Assembly: GCA_037176845.1 (NCBI GenBank)
Contig: JAYKXP010000010.1
Coordinates: forward strand, 930,001 to 994,000
Reading direction: 5' to 3'
Length of the DNA: 64,000 bases
Origin: Paramarasmius palmivorus
Taxonomy: Eukaryota > Basidiomycota > Agaricomycetes > Agaricales > Marasmiaceae
Shown here: positions 31,906-44,062 of the stretch, one piece after another
How positions within the stretch are numbered: the first letter of the stretch is position 1
Layout: the number at the start of each line of letters is the position of its first letter
Notes under the pieces: model-generated
Told to the model about the DNA's origin: nothing
Databases searched by the model: none
Seen by the model: the letters and a program-made list of their open reading frames with translations, nothing else
Made by a program: the position numbers and the translations under genes

Positions 31906-33929
31906 ATGCGCAGGAAAACCACCACCACGAAGAAAGAGGTGACGAAAGAAGATGTGCAAGCTGCAACAGAGATCAAGGCGAAGGCTAATAAGGCTTTTGC
32001 TGGTGCGGCTTGATCCTTTTCTTGGGCGACAGCATAACTGACATGATGGATACGGATGCACACGACTACACAACCGCCATCCAACTCTACACCGAAGCGA
32101 TCGAGAAGAATCCTAATGAACCGACGTTGTGGTGTAACAGAGCTTATGCTAGGATGAAGTTGGAGGAGTTTGGGTATGCGTTGAGTGATGCGTGTGGGTG
32201 CCCCTTCCTTCTCTCTTCCTTTCTCTTGTCTTTGTGTGTTGAGCTGACGCCACCGAACAGCACAAGCAATCACCCTCGATCCCTCATACGCCAAAGCGTA
32301 TTATCGACGCGCAACATGCTACCTCCAGATCCTCAAACACGCTTCTGCGATTGGTGATTTCAAAAAAGTGTTGGCGCTCGAACCCAAGAATGAGGTTGTG
32401 AGAGGACAGATGGTGTCTACGCAAAAGTTGCTGAGGAGGATTGAGTTTGAGAAGGTGTGTTCTCTCTTCCACCTTTCTTTGTGGGCTAAGATAATAAGAT
32501 GGGCGACGACAGGCGATTGAGATGGAGGAAGAAAAGAGTGCTGTTGAGAGGTGTAGAGAGATTATCGCTGAAGGTGCATTTCTTCTTCCTATCGGTATAC
32601 AGACGCGATTCTTACACCGGCCACAGGCGGCTGCTTCGTCGACACCTCCTACACAGGCCCCGTCCTCCCCAACGACCCCAACGACTCCTCCAAATACACC
32701 ATCACCCCCGCCTTCATCCAATCCATGATCGACTGGTTCAAACAAGGCAAAACCCTGCACAGACGATACGTCTGGGAAATCGTCCTCGGCGCGTACGAGT
32801 ATTTCGTGCAAGAAGGTTCCTTGGTTGATGTGGAACTTGGGGATGGGGTAACGTGTGATGTTATTGGGGACGTACATGGGCAGTTTTATGATATGTTGCA
32901 TTTGTATGGGCTTACGGGTGAACCGGGGGAGAAGCACTATGTGTTGATGAATGGGGATTTGGTGGATAGAGGGAGTTGGAGTGTGGAGGTTATTTTGGTG
33001 GCGTTTGCGTATAAATGTGAGTGCAGGTGTTTTTTTGTGTTTTGGGTTGGTGGCTGATTGATGTGTGGTGGTGGTGTAGGGCTGTATCCAAAGTATATGT
33101 TTATTAACAGGGGAAATCATGAAGCGAAGGATATGAATAGTACGTATGGGTTTGAGGGAGAGGTGAAGCATAAACATGGGGATCAGACGTACAAGGTTCG
33201 GCGTGTTTTTTTCTTCTTTGGGTAGTGATGAGGCTAACGGGTTTTTACAGCTCTTTGCATACGTATTCACAGCTCGTGAGTTTTCCTACTTTTTCTTTCT
33301 TTCATCGCTCTAACAACCTCTCTAGTCCCACTCTCAACTCTAATAACCGCTTCCCAACCACCCTTACCCAAATCCCTAACCCCCAACACAATCCTCTCAC
33401 CAACAGGCACCAAGCGTTACTTTGTCGTCCACGGCGGTCTCTTCAGCAAAGACGACGTCACACTCGACGATATCCGCAACATCAACCGTATCGGTAAACA
33501 ACCCGGACAAAGTGGTCTCATGTGTGAACTCTTATGGACTGATCCTCAGTCTATGCCTGGACGTGGGCCCTCCAAACGGGGTGTGGGGATAGCGTATGGA
33601 CCGGATGTTACGAAGAAGTGGTGTATGGCGAATGGTGTTACGGGTGTTATTAGGAGTCATGAAGTGAGGCAGGAAGGGTATGAAGTTGAACATGAGGGGC
33701 TTTGTACGACTGTGTTTTCGGCGCCGAATTATGTTGATCAGGCGGGGAATAAGGGGGCTTATGTGAGTGGTTTCTACAGTACTTGGGGTTGGGGTTGTGC
33801 TGATGGCTTTGGTAGATACGCATTGACTGGAGAGGTGAACAGGAATATTTCCAGTTTGATGCGTCGCCTCATCCTCAGATGAAGCCTATGGCTTATGTAC
33901 AGGGTGGTTTGGGTAGTCTTATGATGTAG
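31906..33929 (+). CDS. PPT1: Serine/threonine protein phosphatase 5 (TPR-PP2A type)
   Basis: PP5 dephosphorylates Hsp90 co-chaperones and clients in cytosol and nucleus. An N-terminal TPR domain is visible: [50 protein letters not shown] and [10 protein letters not shown]. The catalytic domain follows with all PPP motifs: [18 protein letters not shown] (family usually GDFVDRG), [22 protein letters not shown] and VFSAPNY. The PP5 C-terminal tail [10 protein letters not shown] is present. A 17-residue Pro-rich insert (about 33352-33402) precedes the HGGLF strand, with no usable donor to remove it. The start is unclear: 31906 is in frame, but an upstream ATG at 31836 opens a typical Ser/Pro N-terminus in another frame. 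Intron 1 (32003-32058) appears to lack an AG acceptor. Confidence 0.87.
32003..32058 (+). other. PP5 intron 1 with apparent non-AG acceptor
   Basis: To join KANKAFA to AHDYTTA the splice must run from GT at 32003 to just before 32059, so the 56-base intron ends TG. A branch-site-like TAACTGAC (32036-32043) lies at a normal distance from that end. The only nearby AG (32031-32032) would give a stop. A sequence error is an alternative. Confidence 0.5.
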
Positions 33930-34039
33930 CCATAGCCATAGAGGTATCTAATCACTGACACTTGAAATAATATGTTGTACGCGGTAGACGTAAACCTAAG
34001 CTAGGGGTTCAGGCCTCAATCACATACCCTCACCTCACC

Positions 34040-36855
34040 ATGGATAAAACCAAAGTCAAACTAGCTTCCAAACTATCCAACTTTTTCGAAGATACAAACG
34101 ACGATGAACCCGTATTCCCTGTACATCCCTTCCTTTCCTTCCTTTCTTCCCCAACACACCACAACTAACCACTCACACGCGTATATAGCACAAACCCGTA
34201 GACGACGCCAAACTCACACAATACGCCTCCGGGAGTCAACGAAAATCCCGTCGGGAGCGTGAACAAGAATTAGCAGAGGCAAAGAAACGTGAGGAGGAGG
34301 CGCATGCGGCGAAAGCGTATGCAGAGTTTTTGGATGCGTTTGAAGGAGAGGGTGTTGGAAGGAAGGCGGCGTCGACGTTTGTGAAAGCTGGAGCGGGTGG
34401 GGAAGGGTCTAGTTCGACGTATGCGCCTGCTCCTGCGTTTAGGCCGGCTGGACATGGGGGTGTGTTGAGAGATGGAGCGGTAGGTGGTTTTTGGGTTTTG
34501 TTTTGGGCGTGTGTTGGTGTTGATGTTTTGGTTAGGCGTCTCCTCCGCCAGCTGTTGCACCGAGACCTAAAGGAAAACGTGAAATGGATATGTTCTTGGA
34601 GGAATTGAAAAAGTGAGTGTGAGTTCGTGGTGATATACGCGGGTAGCTAATAAACGAGGTTTTACAGGGATCAGGCGCAACGAGAAGCTAAATATGCGAG
34701 AACTGGTAGACTATATGGTTATTCTGGTCAACTGGTGCTGATTGTGTTTCGCAGCTCATGGTCGTTCTGCGACTGCCATGGCAGGTATGTATGTTCTTGT
34801 ATCAAAGTCAATGTACGCGTACTGAGGTACACTCGTCACAGCGTATGAAGGTCAAAGTGGTAGCAAGGACCGTGGAGACCCAGAGGTGCGTCTTCAGCTG
34901 CGAGATGACCACCAAACTATCCTAACAATCCACTCAGACATCGAACGTCTTTGTTGCAAATCTACCTCCACATGTCACCGAACAATCTCTAGGCAACTTT
35001 TTTGCACGAGCGGGGCCAGTTGGTTCGGTACGCGCCTTCTCCCTTTCCCTTGCCTGTCCTTTCCTTGACTATAACTATAAACAGGTAAAGATAATGTGGC
35101 CACGCAACGACGCAAGTAGCGGTCCAGGTGCAGATATGACAACATCAAGACGATCAAAAAATTCTGGTTTGAGTGGTTTCGTATCCTTCATGACAAGGAG
35201 GGATGCAGAAGAGGCACTTCGGGAGTTTGACGGATTCGATTGGGGAGGCTGTGTCTTGCGTGTAGGATGGAGTAAAGCCGTACCTAAAGCTGCGAGACCT
35301 ATGTACAGTACGTGGCTTTCTCTCTCTCTTTCTCTTCTTCCCGTGTATGGCGTTCTGACGACGACGCGCGACAGCATCCTCAGCAGCAAGATCAAAACGT
35401 CAAAGTAAAAGCCCCAGTGCAAGTCGTAGTCGGGATCACTCGCGGGATCGTTCACATTCGCGAGACAGACGACATCGTTCGAGGGATAGTCGATCTCGTT
35501 CTCCGAGACGGTACAGACATTCGCGGAGTCGTTCCCCAAGACGACGGAGATCACCTAGCAGCGATCGGGAGGAAATTGTCACGGATACTTTTATTCGTGC
35601 GGTTGCGGCAGAGATTAAAGGCCACGGAAGAAATATGAGGAGAGTTTAAGGAAAAGGGAGGTGAATAATTCAAAGTATGGGTTTTTGAAGAGAGAAGTGA
35701 GTTGGTTTCGTCGATGGGTTACTTTAGTGACTAATGGAAAATGGCAGCATCGAAGGCACGCTTTCTATCGTGGACTCCTTGAGGACGATCGTCAACTGTC
35801 TCCTGAATTTGATGACGATGTTGGTATTTTCTTTCTTTTCAGTGGTAGACACTAGCTGACATTTCCTGCGCTAGGGTTATAATTCCGTCTATTCGACTGA
35901 TTCCGCAGAAGAGTCAGAGCGAGAAAGAACCCGTAAAGTTCAGCTAGGAAAACTTGCAAGAAAACGATTCGAGGCGATGTTACGTGCTATGTCTGGGAAA
36001 CGCGGCGAAATTGCTCGTTGTATGGCTTTTAGTCTCGAACATGCAGAGGCTGCTCATGAGGTGGATGATTCACTCTTTTTACCATCAAAAAGAAAAAAAA
36101 ACATCTAACCCAAATTCTAGGTAGCCGATATAATCGTCGCCTCACTCCTCGTCGACGGTACACCAGTACCACGCAAAGTCGCCCGCCTCCACCTCATCTG
36201 CGATATCCTACACAACTCTGCAGCATCCGTCCCAAGCGCCTGGAAATTCCGCCAGGAATTCCAATCTCGCTTAGGAATCGTTTTTGACCACATGGCGAAC
36301 ATTTACCACTCTTTTCCCGGTCGGATTACAGCCGAGACGTTCAAGAAACAGATTACGGCGATTATAGATATTTGGGAGGATTGGATTGTGTTTTCGCCTG
36401 ATTTTACGGCTGAGCTTAGGGAGAGGTTGGAGGGGATGGAGGTGGAGGGACAGGCTGAGACGGAGAAGGGGTTGACGGAGGAGAAACCTTTGAATTATGC
36501 TTCGCGGTTCAAGGCTAGCTCGTTTCAGAAAGCGGACGATCATGCACATGCGGTGGAGGCGACGCCAGTTCAGCGAGAAGAGGACGTTGATGGTACACCT
36601 ATTGCTGACCTTGATGGAGAGCCACTTAAAGAAGACCTCGACGGGGAGCCGCTGGACGATGTCGATGGTGCGCCGTTGGATGAGGATGTCGATGGTGTAC
36701 CGATGGATGATGTTGATGGTAAACCGATTGACGATGATATAGATGGTGCACCTATTGATGATATTGACGGTGCACCACTTGAAGAAGCTCAATCTAGCAG
36801 GCAGGAGAGGGATGATGTGGACGGAGAGCCAATGGATATGGATGACGATGATTAG
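34040..36855 (+). CDS. U2 snRNP-associated SURP protein (SR140/U2SURP)
   Basis: Nuclear splicing factor associated with 17S U2 snRNP. It starts MDKTKVKLASKLSNFFEDTN at 34040; exon 1 ends at CCT|GTACAT. Domains in order: an Ala/Glu-rich helical linker (KKREEEAHAAKAYAEFLDAF), an RRM with RNP2-like NVFVANLPPHV and RNP1-like LSGFVSFM, then an Arg/Ser run (DNA 35390-35560). A SURP module follows, with TFIRAVAAEIKGHGRKYEES and NNSKYGFLKREHRRHAFYRG. A CID follows, containing CMAFSLEHAEAAHEVADIIV and LHLICDILHNS. Then WKFRQEFQSRLGIVFDHMAN and a tail of Asp-Gly repeats ending MDMDDDD. The domain order matches SR140 proteins. Human U2SURP has its RS domain at the C-terminus; here the clearest RS run lies between RRM and SURP. 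Confidence 0.88.
36583..36837 (+). repeat. Acidic Asp-Gly repeat in U2SURP tail
   Basis: At least nine imperfect units of about 9 residues with the core DxDGxPxxD (DVDGTPIAD, DLDGEPLKED, DVDGAPLDED, DVDGVPMDD, DVDGKPIDD, DIDGAPIDD and others). The DNA shows the unit GATGTCGATGGT in drifted form. DGxPL/I motifs also occur in the tail of animal U2SURP, in fewer copies. Confidence 0.85.
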
Positions 36856-36988
36856 TGTCACTTATTGTCACAATGTGTACAGTCATGAACCCAATCTATT
36901 TTGCCCATGTAATCCGATAGCATTATTTCAGAAACTTAAGATCCAAATGTTAGGTATGTACTGGTCCGATATTGATTTACAGCATATC

Positions 36989-39900
36989 TTAATCCCGTTG
37001 TCGTCGTGGAGGGCGTGATGAAGCCAACTTGAGGATCGCTGCCTTGGCAGCGTTGATATCAGGCTCGGATCCTGTGTGGTGTATCAGTATCAAAGTTCTA
37101 TGTAGTATGCCTCATCACACTTACCAACAATGACAATAGTGTTGTTATCCCGACCAACTGTAATGTCAGCACCAGTCTCGTTGCGCAAACGAGCGACGTT
37201 TGCGCCTTTTGCACCCACAATACGTGGGAAAGACGACCTGTCGGGGAGAGTGAGGAAGCCCACGTAGGACATGCGCTTAGCATGTTCAATGGCGTCTTCA
37301 GTGAGCTTCTTAGCACGCTCCAAACCGGCCTGGTCGCGAGCTTTTAGTGTCCAAACAGAGTCACCCTCCTCAGCATCCTTGTAGTTCTCCGTAACTACCC
37401 ACTCAATCTCTGGGGTACCTTCTTCGTCATCAGCATCAATGCGAGCATTCGTGTTGTCAGAAGCAGGTTTGGGTGGCACACTTGGCTTCTCAGGCTGGAC
37501 AGATTGATCAACCTGAACACCAAAGGATCGCAGATTCCTAAAGAAGTTGCCCTGCTGAGAGATGGCATGGTGGAATCTCAAAGGAACTGAGATAGTGTCG
37601 GTAACCGCCTCAGGCGCAGCCGTTTTAATAGAGCCCTGGGAGTTTTGTTGAGCGACATAATGACGGATGCAAATCAAACGGGTACCTTGAGTTCCTCAAT
37701 GGCTTTCTCACACGCGCTGCGAGTACCGGAAACTTTGACCAAGTTTGTGGGCTCCACTTCGGCAAGCTCAGCGGCGTTCTCTGGTTCACCTGCTTGGTTG
37801 TAGGATCGGGAACCAGGGAACTGTACTTGGGTGTCCGTTCGCTTCTGGAGATCTGTCAGATGCTGTCCATTGCGACCAATGAGAGCACGGTGGTGGACGG
37901 CGGGGATATCGACACCAAGTACAACACGGTCACGGAGCTCGGCAACAATCTTTTCGAGTTCCGACTGCAACTTGCTGACGAGTTTGGGCTCTCCACGAAG
38001 ACGGACTTCATCAGAAGTCTCTCCCTCTCCCTGACGAGGGCTAGACAACAAAATTTAGACCCATCATGGACAAAGCGGCACATAGACTTACAAGCGAATG
38101 AGACTTGCCAGTTGTCGCGAGTCGGTAGGTCCACCACATTTCGAAACCAGATCCTTGAGCCCTTGACCACCAGCACCAATCAGTGACCTATGGAATTTGC
38201 TCTCGACCTTGACAGTGACAGTGACCTCTTCAGTAACCTGTTCAGCGATGGCGAGGATAGCGGCTTTGGCAGCGCTGATAGCTTTCTTGGTGCCGCGAAC
38301 AGTCACATTGGTCACTGCACCGTCGTCAGTCTTGTCGATGTCGATTTGAGCCTCGGTGGCATCCTTGATCTCGTTGATTGAGGCACCTCCTCTTCCAAGG
38401 ATTCGTGCAACAGATCGAGTCGGAACTGTAAACTTGAGAACGTTGTTGGATTCCTTCTCGAACTCGACAGCCTTTTCACAATGTCAGTGCAAATCGTATA
38501 GATAGCTGAGCTGGCGCACCTCGAGAATCTCTGATTTGGCCTGTGCAACGCCTTTCTTGCCACCCTTCAAAAGAACCTCATCGAGCTTCAACGGTTCTCT
38601 GGTCTTGCCTTCCCCGTTGTCGGAGGCTTGACGAGGGAATGTGATCTTGACTCCATACTTTTCCTCAAGCCTGATGACATATTTGCCATTCTGACCGATG
38701 AGCGAAGAGTGGTACTGGTTGGCAATCTTGAGGACTTCGGAGGTCTCATCAGCCTATCAATACTACCCGTCAGGTTTCAATCTGGGTAAACCAAGAGTTG
38801 TCTGCTTACAAGTCTCTCGACCTGAGATAAGATCCTTCGTTGAGCTTCCTCCACATTCTCTTTGCGACCGGTGATCTAATGGGTGTGGTATAAGCAATAG
38901 TCACTAGAACAGAACAGGTAAGACGCATACCGTGACCTTGGATTTCTGGTGTACGGCCTTCTTCTTCTTAGTACCTTCCACCTTCTCGTCGACGTCGTCG
39001 GACACATCGACTTTGACACCAAGTTGTTCCCGAAGTTTGTTGATACCAGCACCTAGAGCACCTACAACACGGCCGACGTACTCGCGGTCAATGTCGAATT
39101 CAGTGGACTAGAAAGGTAGTTTATTAGTCGATATGACACAACGAACATGTGGTTCTGCCTCACATAACTGTTTACAATCTCGTCGTTCTTAGCGTCCTCG
39201 ACGATCTTGAGAATCTCTTTGACAGCGCGATTGACATCAGAGCTTGCACCACGAATCAAGATAGTGTCCTCAGTGGCAGACTCGCCAGCTTCGGTACCAA
39301 ACTTGATTGAGATGGTCTTCTCCTCGCCGATGATACTGGAGAACAGCCAACAGTCAGCAGAAGGATGAACGGTGTAGAATAATACGCACGCATTTAACGT
39401 GGTTCCACCTTGTCCGACGATAGCTTCGTGCCAGCGTTTCTCGACCTGAATGGTTTCACTCTTGACGTCAGCAGCCTCTTTGGCTAGCTTCATGAGTTCC
39501 GTAGCGACCTCGTCAAGATGGCCACTCTTTTCGTCGGGTGCAGGAGAAGCGGAAGGGCCAAAAGGATCGTAGACCAAGAGAACAGAAGACCGTTCCTCTG
39601 CTTCAGGAGGGAAGTATACTTGAACATTGTGTGCCTCATAGAATTGCTTCAGTCTATTGATTCATTCGTGAGTAGATCACTAGACCGTAATAATAAGGGG
39701 GCGTACTTCTTTGCATTCTTGCCGGTGATTACCCGGTGAACAAGCCAATCAATGTTTACTTCCTTAGTGGCACCAATAAGCTTTCCGAGAAGCTCTGAAA
39801 CCTGTCGCACAACAGCATCGACTTGTGGCTTGTCGCCGACAATGTCAAGGTTAAGACTGTGCGCCTTGTCCGCATAAGCCGATGAGGGTGTAAAGACCAT

Positions 39901-41322
39901 TACTCCTGGATGAGCAGCACTCAACGTCTTGGGGTATTGAATGTGCGTCATGTACTGGAGAAGTTGCTTGGAAAGTCCAATGGGGCCCGGTAGAGGGAAC
40001 TCGTGGATGTGTTTAGAATTCGCCTGCTCCATAACAACAGAAAGACCGTTGACCAAATTATTGCCTTCACCCCAGACGGTAACCTCATCACTGGGGTCAT
40101 CTTGGGGAGCGACGATTACAGCACAGTTCGTCTTGGCCATGAGATCCTGGGCAGCCTTATCAACCAAGAGACGGTGTTGACGCTTGGGTAAGGACATCTT
40201 GATTGACTTCAAGTTGGCCTTCAAGTCCTCAACAGTGCTCTTGATGAGTTCGACAACTCGTACAACGGCTTCACGGTCGCCCTGAACTGTGATTTCCCTT
40301 GCAGCTCTGTTGAGAGACAGATTGATTTCGCCTCCCGCTGCAGCCTCCTGGAACACACTCTTCTTGGCAATAACGAAAGGGAGGACATTTGCAGGAATGT
40401 CGCGTACTCGTTGAGTGGTTTTAGAAGTCTTTGAGGCAATGATTTGATTCAACAAATCTTTTGCTTCATAGGCGAGTGGTTGAGGGCCAGTCAGGGTGAT
40501 AGGAACCGTAGGCTCCTCTTCTTCGTCGTTCTCCTTGTTGACCGTGCCATTAGTGCCATTCGCAGTTGCGACCTCTTCTTTGCGCGGGATGTCGACTTTG
40601 ACGCTGGTTTGGTCGCGAATTTGCTTAAGAGTAGCACCTACGTTTACGTCTCAGACCTCTGTTGAAAGACACGTCTGCCGGCGTACCTTTGGGACCGATG
40701 ATGGAGGCGATGGTAGAAACTGGTGCATCAAGAGTGAGAGTGACCTATAGAAAGCGATCAAGATTGATAGCCCGAGAATACTGTTCGGTACGTACAATGG
40801 GACTCAAGAGCGCCAAAAGGCTCCTTTTGGCCTTATCCAATTCCTTCTGAGTATCAGCCTTGATGTGGAACGTTGTCTGGCGAGTCTTTTGATTTCCTGA
40901 GGCCTCCAATTTGACCTTATACTTGGCCATGACCTGTTTCATGACTTCTCCGAGAGTAGCAGGTTTGCCATCCTTGCCAGCGGTAGTCAAGTCAATGACG
41001 GAAAGGTCGAGAGTATCGGTGAAGACAGGCTTGGCGATAACCGGTTTAATCCGTGGTCCATTAGAAGCACCCCAAGCAGAAGCAACTGGCTTGGGGGGTG
41101 CAGCAGACGCAAGAGAAGGAAAGGCAGAGTGGGAGTCGGTGTCGAGTTCCTCCTGACGTTTTGGAGCCTTTGGCTCGGGGGCATCAGGGAGAGAAGGGAA
41201 TGGGTCTGGTGCACCTTCGTGTTCGTGCCTTTTCTGATTATTGCATACGAGGTCAGGATTAAACTTTGGTACGTGTCAATAAATAGGATAGCTACCTGTA
41301 GGTCTGCAGCAGATAGGGCCAT
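36989..41322 (-). CDS. Vigilin/Scp160 multi-KH RNA-binding protein
   Basis: Polysome- and ER-associated RNA-binding protein. It starts MALSAADLQ at 41322, followed by an intron and a Pro/Glu-rich segment (DAPEPKAPKRQEELDTDSHS). It then carries a long array of KH domains recognisable by GxxG loops: GPKGATLKQIRD, GQGGTTLN, GALGAGINKLRE, GQNGKYVIRLEE, GRGGASINEIKD, GAGGQGLKDLVS, GRNGQHLTDLQK and GAKGANVARLRN. Several other repeats lack the glycines, as is usual in vigilins. The last KH is followed by INAAKAAILKLASSRPPRRQ and a stop at 36989. Total length is about 1,250 residues in ten or more exons. It is convergent with U2SURP (133 bases apart) and divergent from ERO1. Confidence 0.9.
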
Positions 41323-41797
41323 TGCGGGTGTCCGAAGAACGAGAAAAGCCTTTGACGAGAAAGTACCTGAAGACTCTAGTCAAATGCCAAATGCACTTGA
41401 CTGGCAAGCCTTGGAAGATGGAAGAATGAGAATAAGATGGATTTCATGGCCGTGGGACGCCCGCTGCACCGTCACCTGCCTGATTTGGTCATGTTTACTC
41501 TACCCGTCGAAATTTCACGAGCGAAGCTGAGTGAAATTACTTGCAATTGGCTTCAATATCTCTCTAGCAGAATATTTACTTCTTTGGTTACATTGCTTTT
41601 ATAATTCGAACAGTACTGAACAGCTATCGAACTTTCTCCGCCATTTACGCGTTTGTGTGCTTGAATTTCCTAGCGCCAAGTTCTGCCACGTGGACGCCGG
41701 ATGATTGACGTGGAGGTTTCTCAATGAAACTGCTTACTGAAATACGACACAGGATGACAAGACTATTCCTCCTCGGATTACGTCTCTTCTACTCCCA
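41323..41797. promoter_or_regulatory. Divergent promoter, vigilin / ERO1
   Basis: 475 bases between start codons. CCACGTGG (41687-41694) is an 8-base palindrome with a CACGTG E-box core; GACGTGG lies at 41708-41714. These resemble bZIP or bHLH sites and ERO1 is a classic unfolded-protein-response target, so a Hac1-type site is possible but unproven. No coding content seen. Confidence 0.5.
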
Positions 41798-43832
41798 ATG
41801 CACCTTTGTAGGCTGTTGAGATTAGCTCCAGTCTTTGCCTCTCTCTGGCCCCATGCATTCGCCGACTCGTTCCTGTCAAATAGTCTGGTCAGGCAAGATC
41901 AATTGCAGAGCGTAATGGAGCACCAACCGGTAGACTATTCAGAGTGTCAGAATATTCCGGTGAGTAATATGTCTCTGCATTGATCAACTGGTGATGCTAA
42001 TTCTATCTTTACTCAAGCCTACTGGTCCTATAGATACCACGTTGTGCGACTATGAAACCGTAGAAAGCGTGAATCAAGATCTCTTTCAAAACCTACATGA
42101 ACTCGTTCAAACACCGTTCTTCAAATACTTCCAAGTATGTCTTGCCCTTAGTCGCGGTAAAATTACGCGTCATCTCGTTCACACAGGTAGATCTATATCG
42201 CGAATGTCCCTTCTGGGATGATCATGGGTCTTGCAACAATCCAGGATGTGCCATAACAACAGTAGACGAGGTTCGTCGCTATCCATCTGTCGCTTTCCTG
42301 TGCTAGATTTCCGTCATTCCTAGAGCGAAATTCCGCCGAGATGGAGAGCCAAAGCATTAAGTAAAGTCGACGCCCTTGTCGACGGCGAACATAGACTGCC
42401 TGGCTGTTACTACAGGGATGCCGATTTCTGTTTCCTCGACGACAACACGGAAGGAGATTATTATGACCTCACGCGTGTCCCGGAGCGATTCACAGGTTAT
42501 TCAGGGCCAGATGCCCATCGTATATGGAGGTCCATCTATGAAGAAAACTGCTTTGGCTTGTCTGAACTCAACCTCATGACGGGACCATCTCCAGCACCTG
42601 TCTCACTTCCTGATACCATGTCCGGTGTCCTCCGTGAAGACGGAGTTCCCATCGAACAATGTTTGGAGAAGCGGGTCTACTACAAAGTGATATCAGGTCT
42701 GTATCTATAACGGTTTGTACATTTTCGAAGCTGATTGTGATATCGTTTAGGTCTACATGCTTCGATATCGACCCATATCTGCATGGAGTACCTGAACCAA
42801 ACGACTGGTGAATGGGTAAGTCGCGCTGAGGTCATGTTGCCAGTTGTTATGGACTACTAAGCAGGTATACGTAGGGACCCAACCTTGAATGCTTTGTTCA
42901 ACGGGTAGCTTCCCATCCTGAACGCCTACAGTACATATACTTCAATACCGTCTTGATGCTGCGGGCCGTTGCCCGATTGGGCCCTTATCTCTCTGCCTAC
43001 GATTACTGCTCGACAGGAAATCACGAAGACGAAGTAGAGACGAAACATATGTTGTCTAACGTTATCTCCATTGCTCAAAAGGCCGGGAGGTTTGACGAAA
43101 CAGTGTTATTCCGTGGGGAGAACGCCAACGTAAGCGACGCGTGTATGAACTTATGGGCTCTCTTCTGATTCCTAAAAGATTCTGAAAGAGGAGTTCAAGG
43201 CCCACTTCAGGAATGTAACGCGAATCATGGATTGCGTCGGTTGCGACAAGTGTCGGCTATGGGGCAAGATACAAACTACAGGGTTAGCCACAGCACTCAA
43301 GATTCTTTTTGAGATGGATGAAAAGGCACTGGAGTACGTGAACCGTTGTCTCGTTTCCGTTGTAGCTTTAATGGTCGTCTTATTCATAGCCCACACTCCA
43401 ACACCAATCTCCTGCAACGTTCGGAAGTTGTAGCCCTCGTCAACACTCTACATCGGTTAAGCGAGAGCTTGGATGCCGTTGACCGTTTCCGAAAGTTATG
43501 GTCCGAGATCAGCCCCTCAGAGACTAAACATCTAATCCTAGAAGCCGAAAGGGCTGTAGTCGGCCAGGTTGGTATCTATGGCTATAGCATTCAATCCAAT
43601 TTACTCACCATGTCTGTAGGCTCGACCGTCTCCAAGTGTGGTTGTCGGAGACGCACGAACGATTGGTGATACTGCGAATCTACATCTGATGTCATTACTC
43701 AGAGCATGCAGAGAAAATACCAAGGACTGTATGAAGGTTTTAGTGGAAGCATGGCTACGAGTTATAAAAACTGTGACATCGGTGTTTCGAGTCTCGGGAA
43801 AGGAAAATGGACCATTCTCTGAGGAACTTTAG
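41798..43832 (+). CDS. ERO1: ER oxidoreductin-1
   Basis: FAD-dependent thiol oxidase of the ER lumen that reoxidises protein disulfide isomerase using oxygen. It starts [20 protein letters not shown], a likely signal peptide cleaved near residue 22. Conserved blocks in order: [85 protein letters not shown] (FAD-site helix), [16 protein letters not shown], and the CxxCxxC active site [12 protein letters not shown] at about 43240-43270. A spacer intron at 43335-43423 precedes the [12 protein letters not shown] helix. The tail ([20 protein letters not shown]) is basic. No KDEL is seen, as usual for ERO1. About eight introns. Confidence 0.93.
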
Positions 43833-44062
43833 GACGGGCTGTTGGATAAACACTGGATTGTATTTTTATTGTTACACGTCGCGTAATTTATATGCTCAAA
43901 CACTGTTCTAAATCGACCTTTCCTTGATGCCTTGATGAGCGTTCGAGCCTCGGGCTCCGGAATTTCACACCGCTACTATGGTAGTCCGCAGCGATCACTC
44001 GGACTGAGGGGTAGATTCCGACCTTCCTACCTTTCTCCCTTTACTTCAATGTTCTCCAGCTC

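Noticed and set aside
32284..33270. 328-codon minus-strand open frame
   Set aside because: Antisense to PP5 and crossing its introns; low-complexity His/Pro composition and no motif.
36271..36861. 196-codon minus-strand open frame rich in Ile, Asn and Arg
   Set aside because: Mirror of the Asp-Gly repeat of U2SURP on the other strand.
43930..43970. GTTCGAGCC resembling a tRNA B box
   Set aside because: No cloverleaf can be folded around it.
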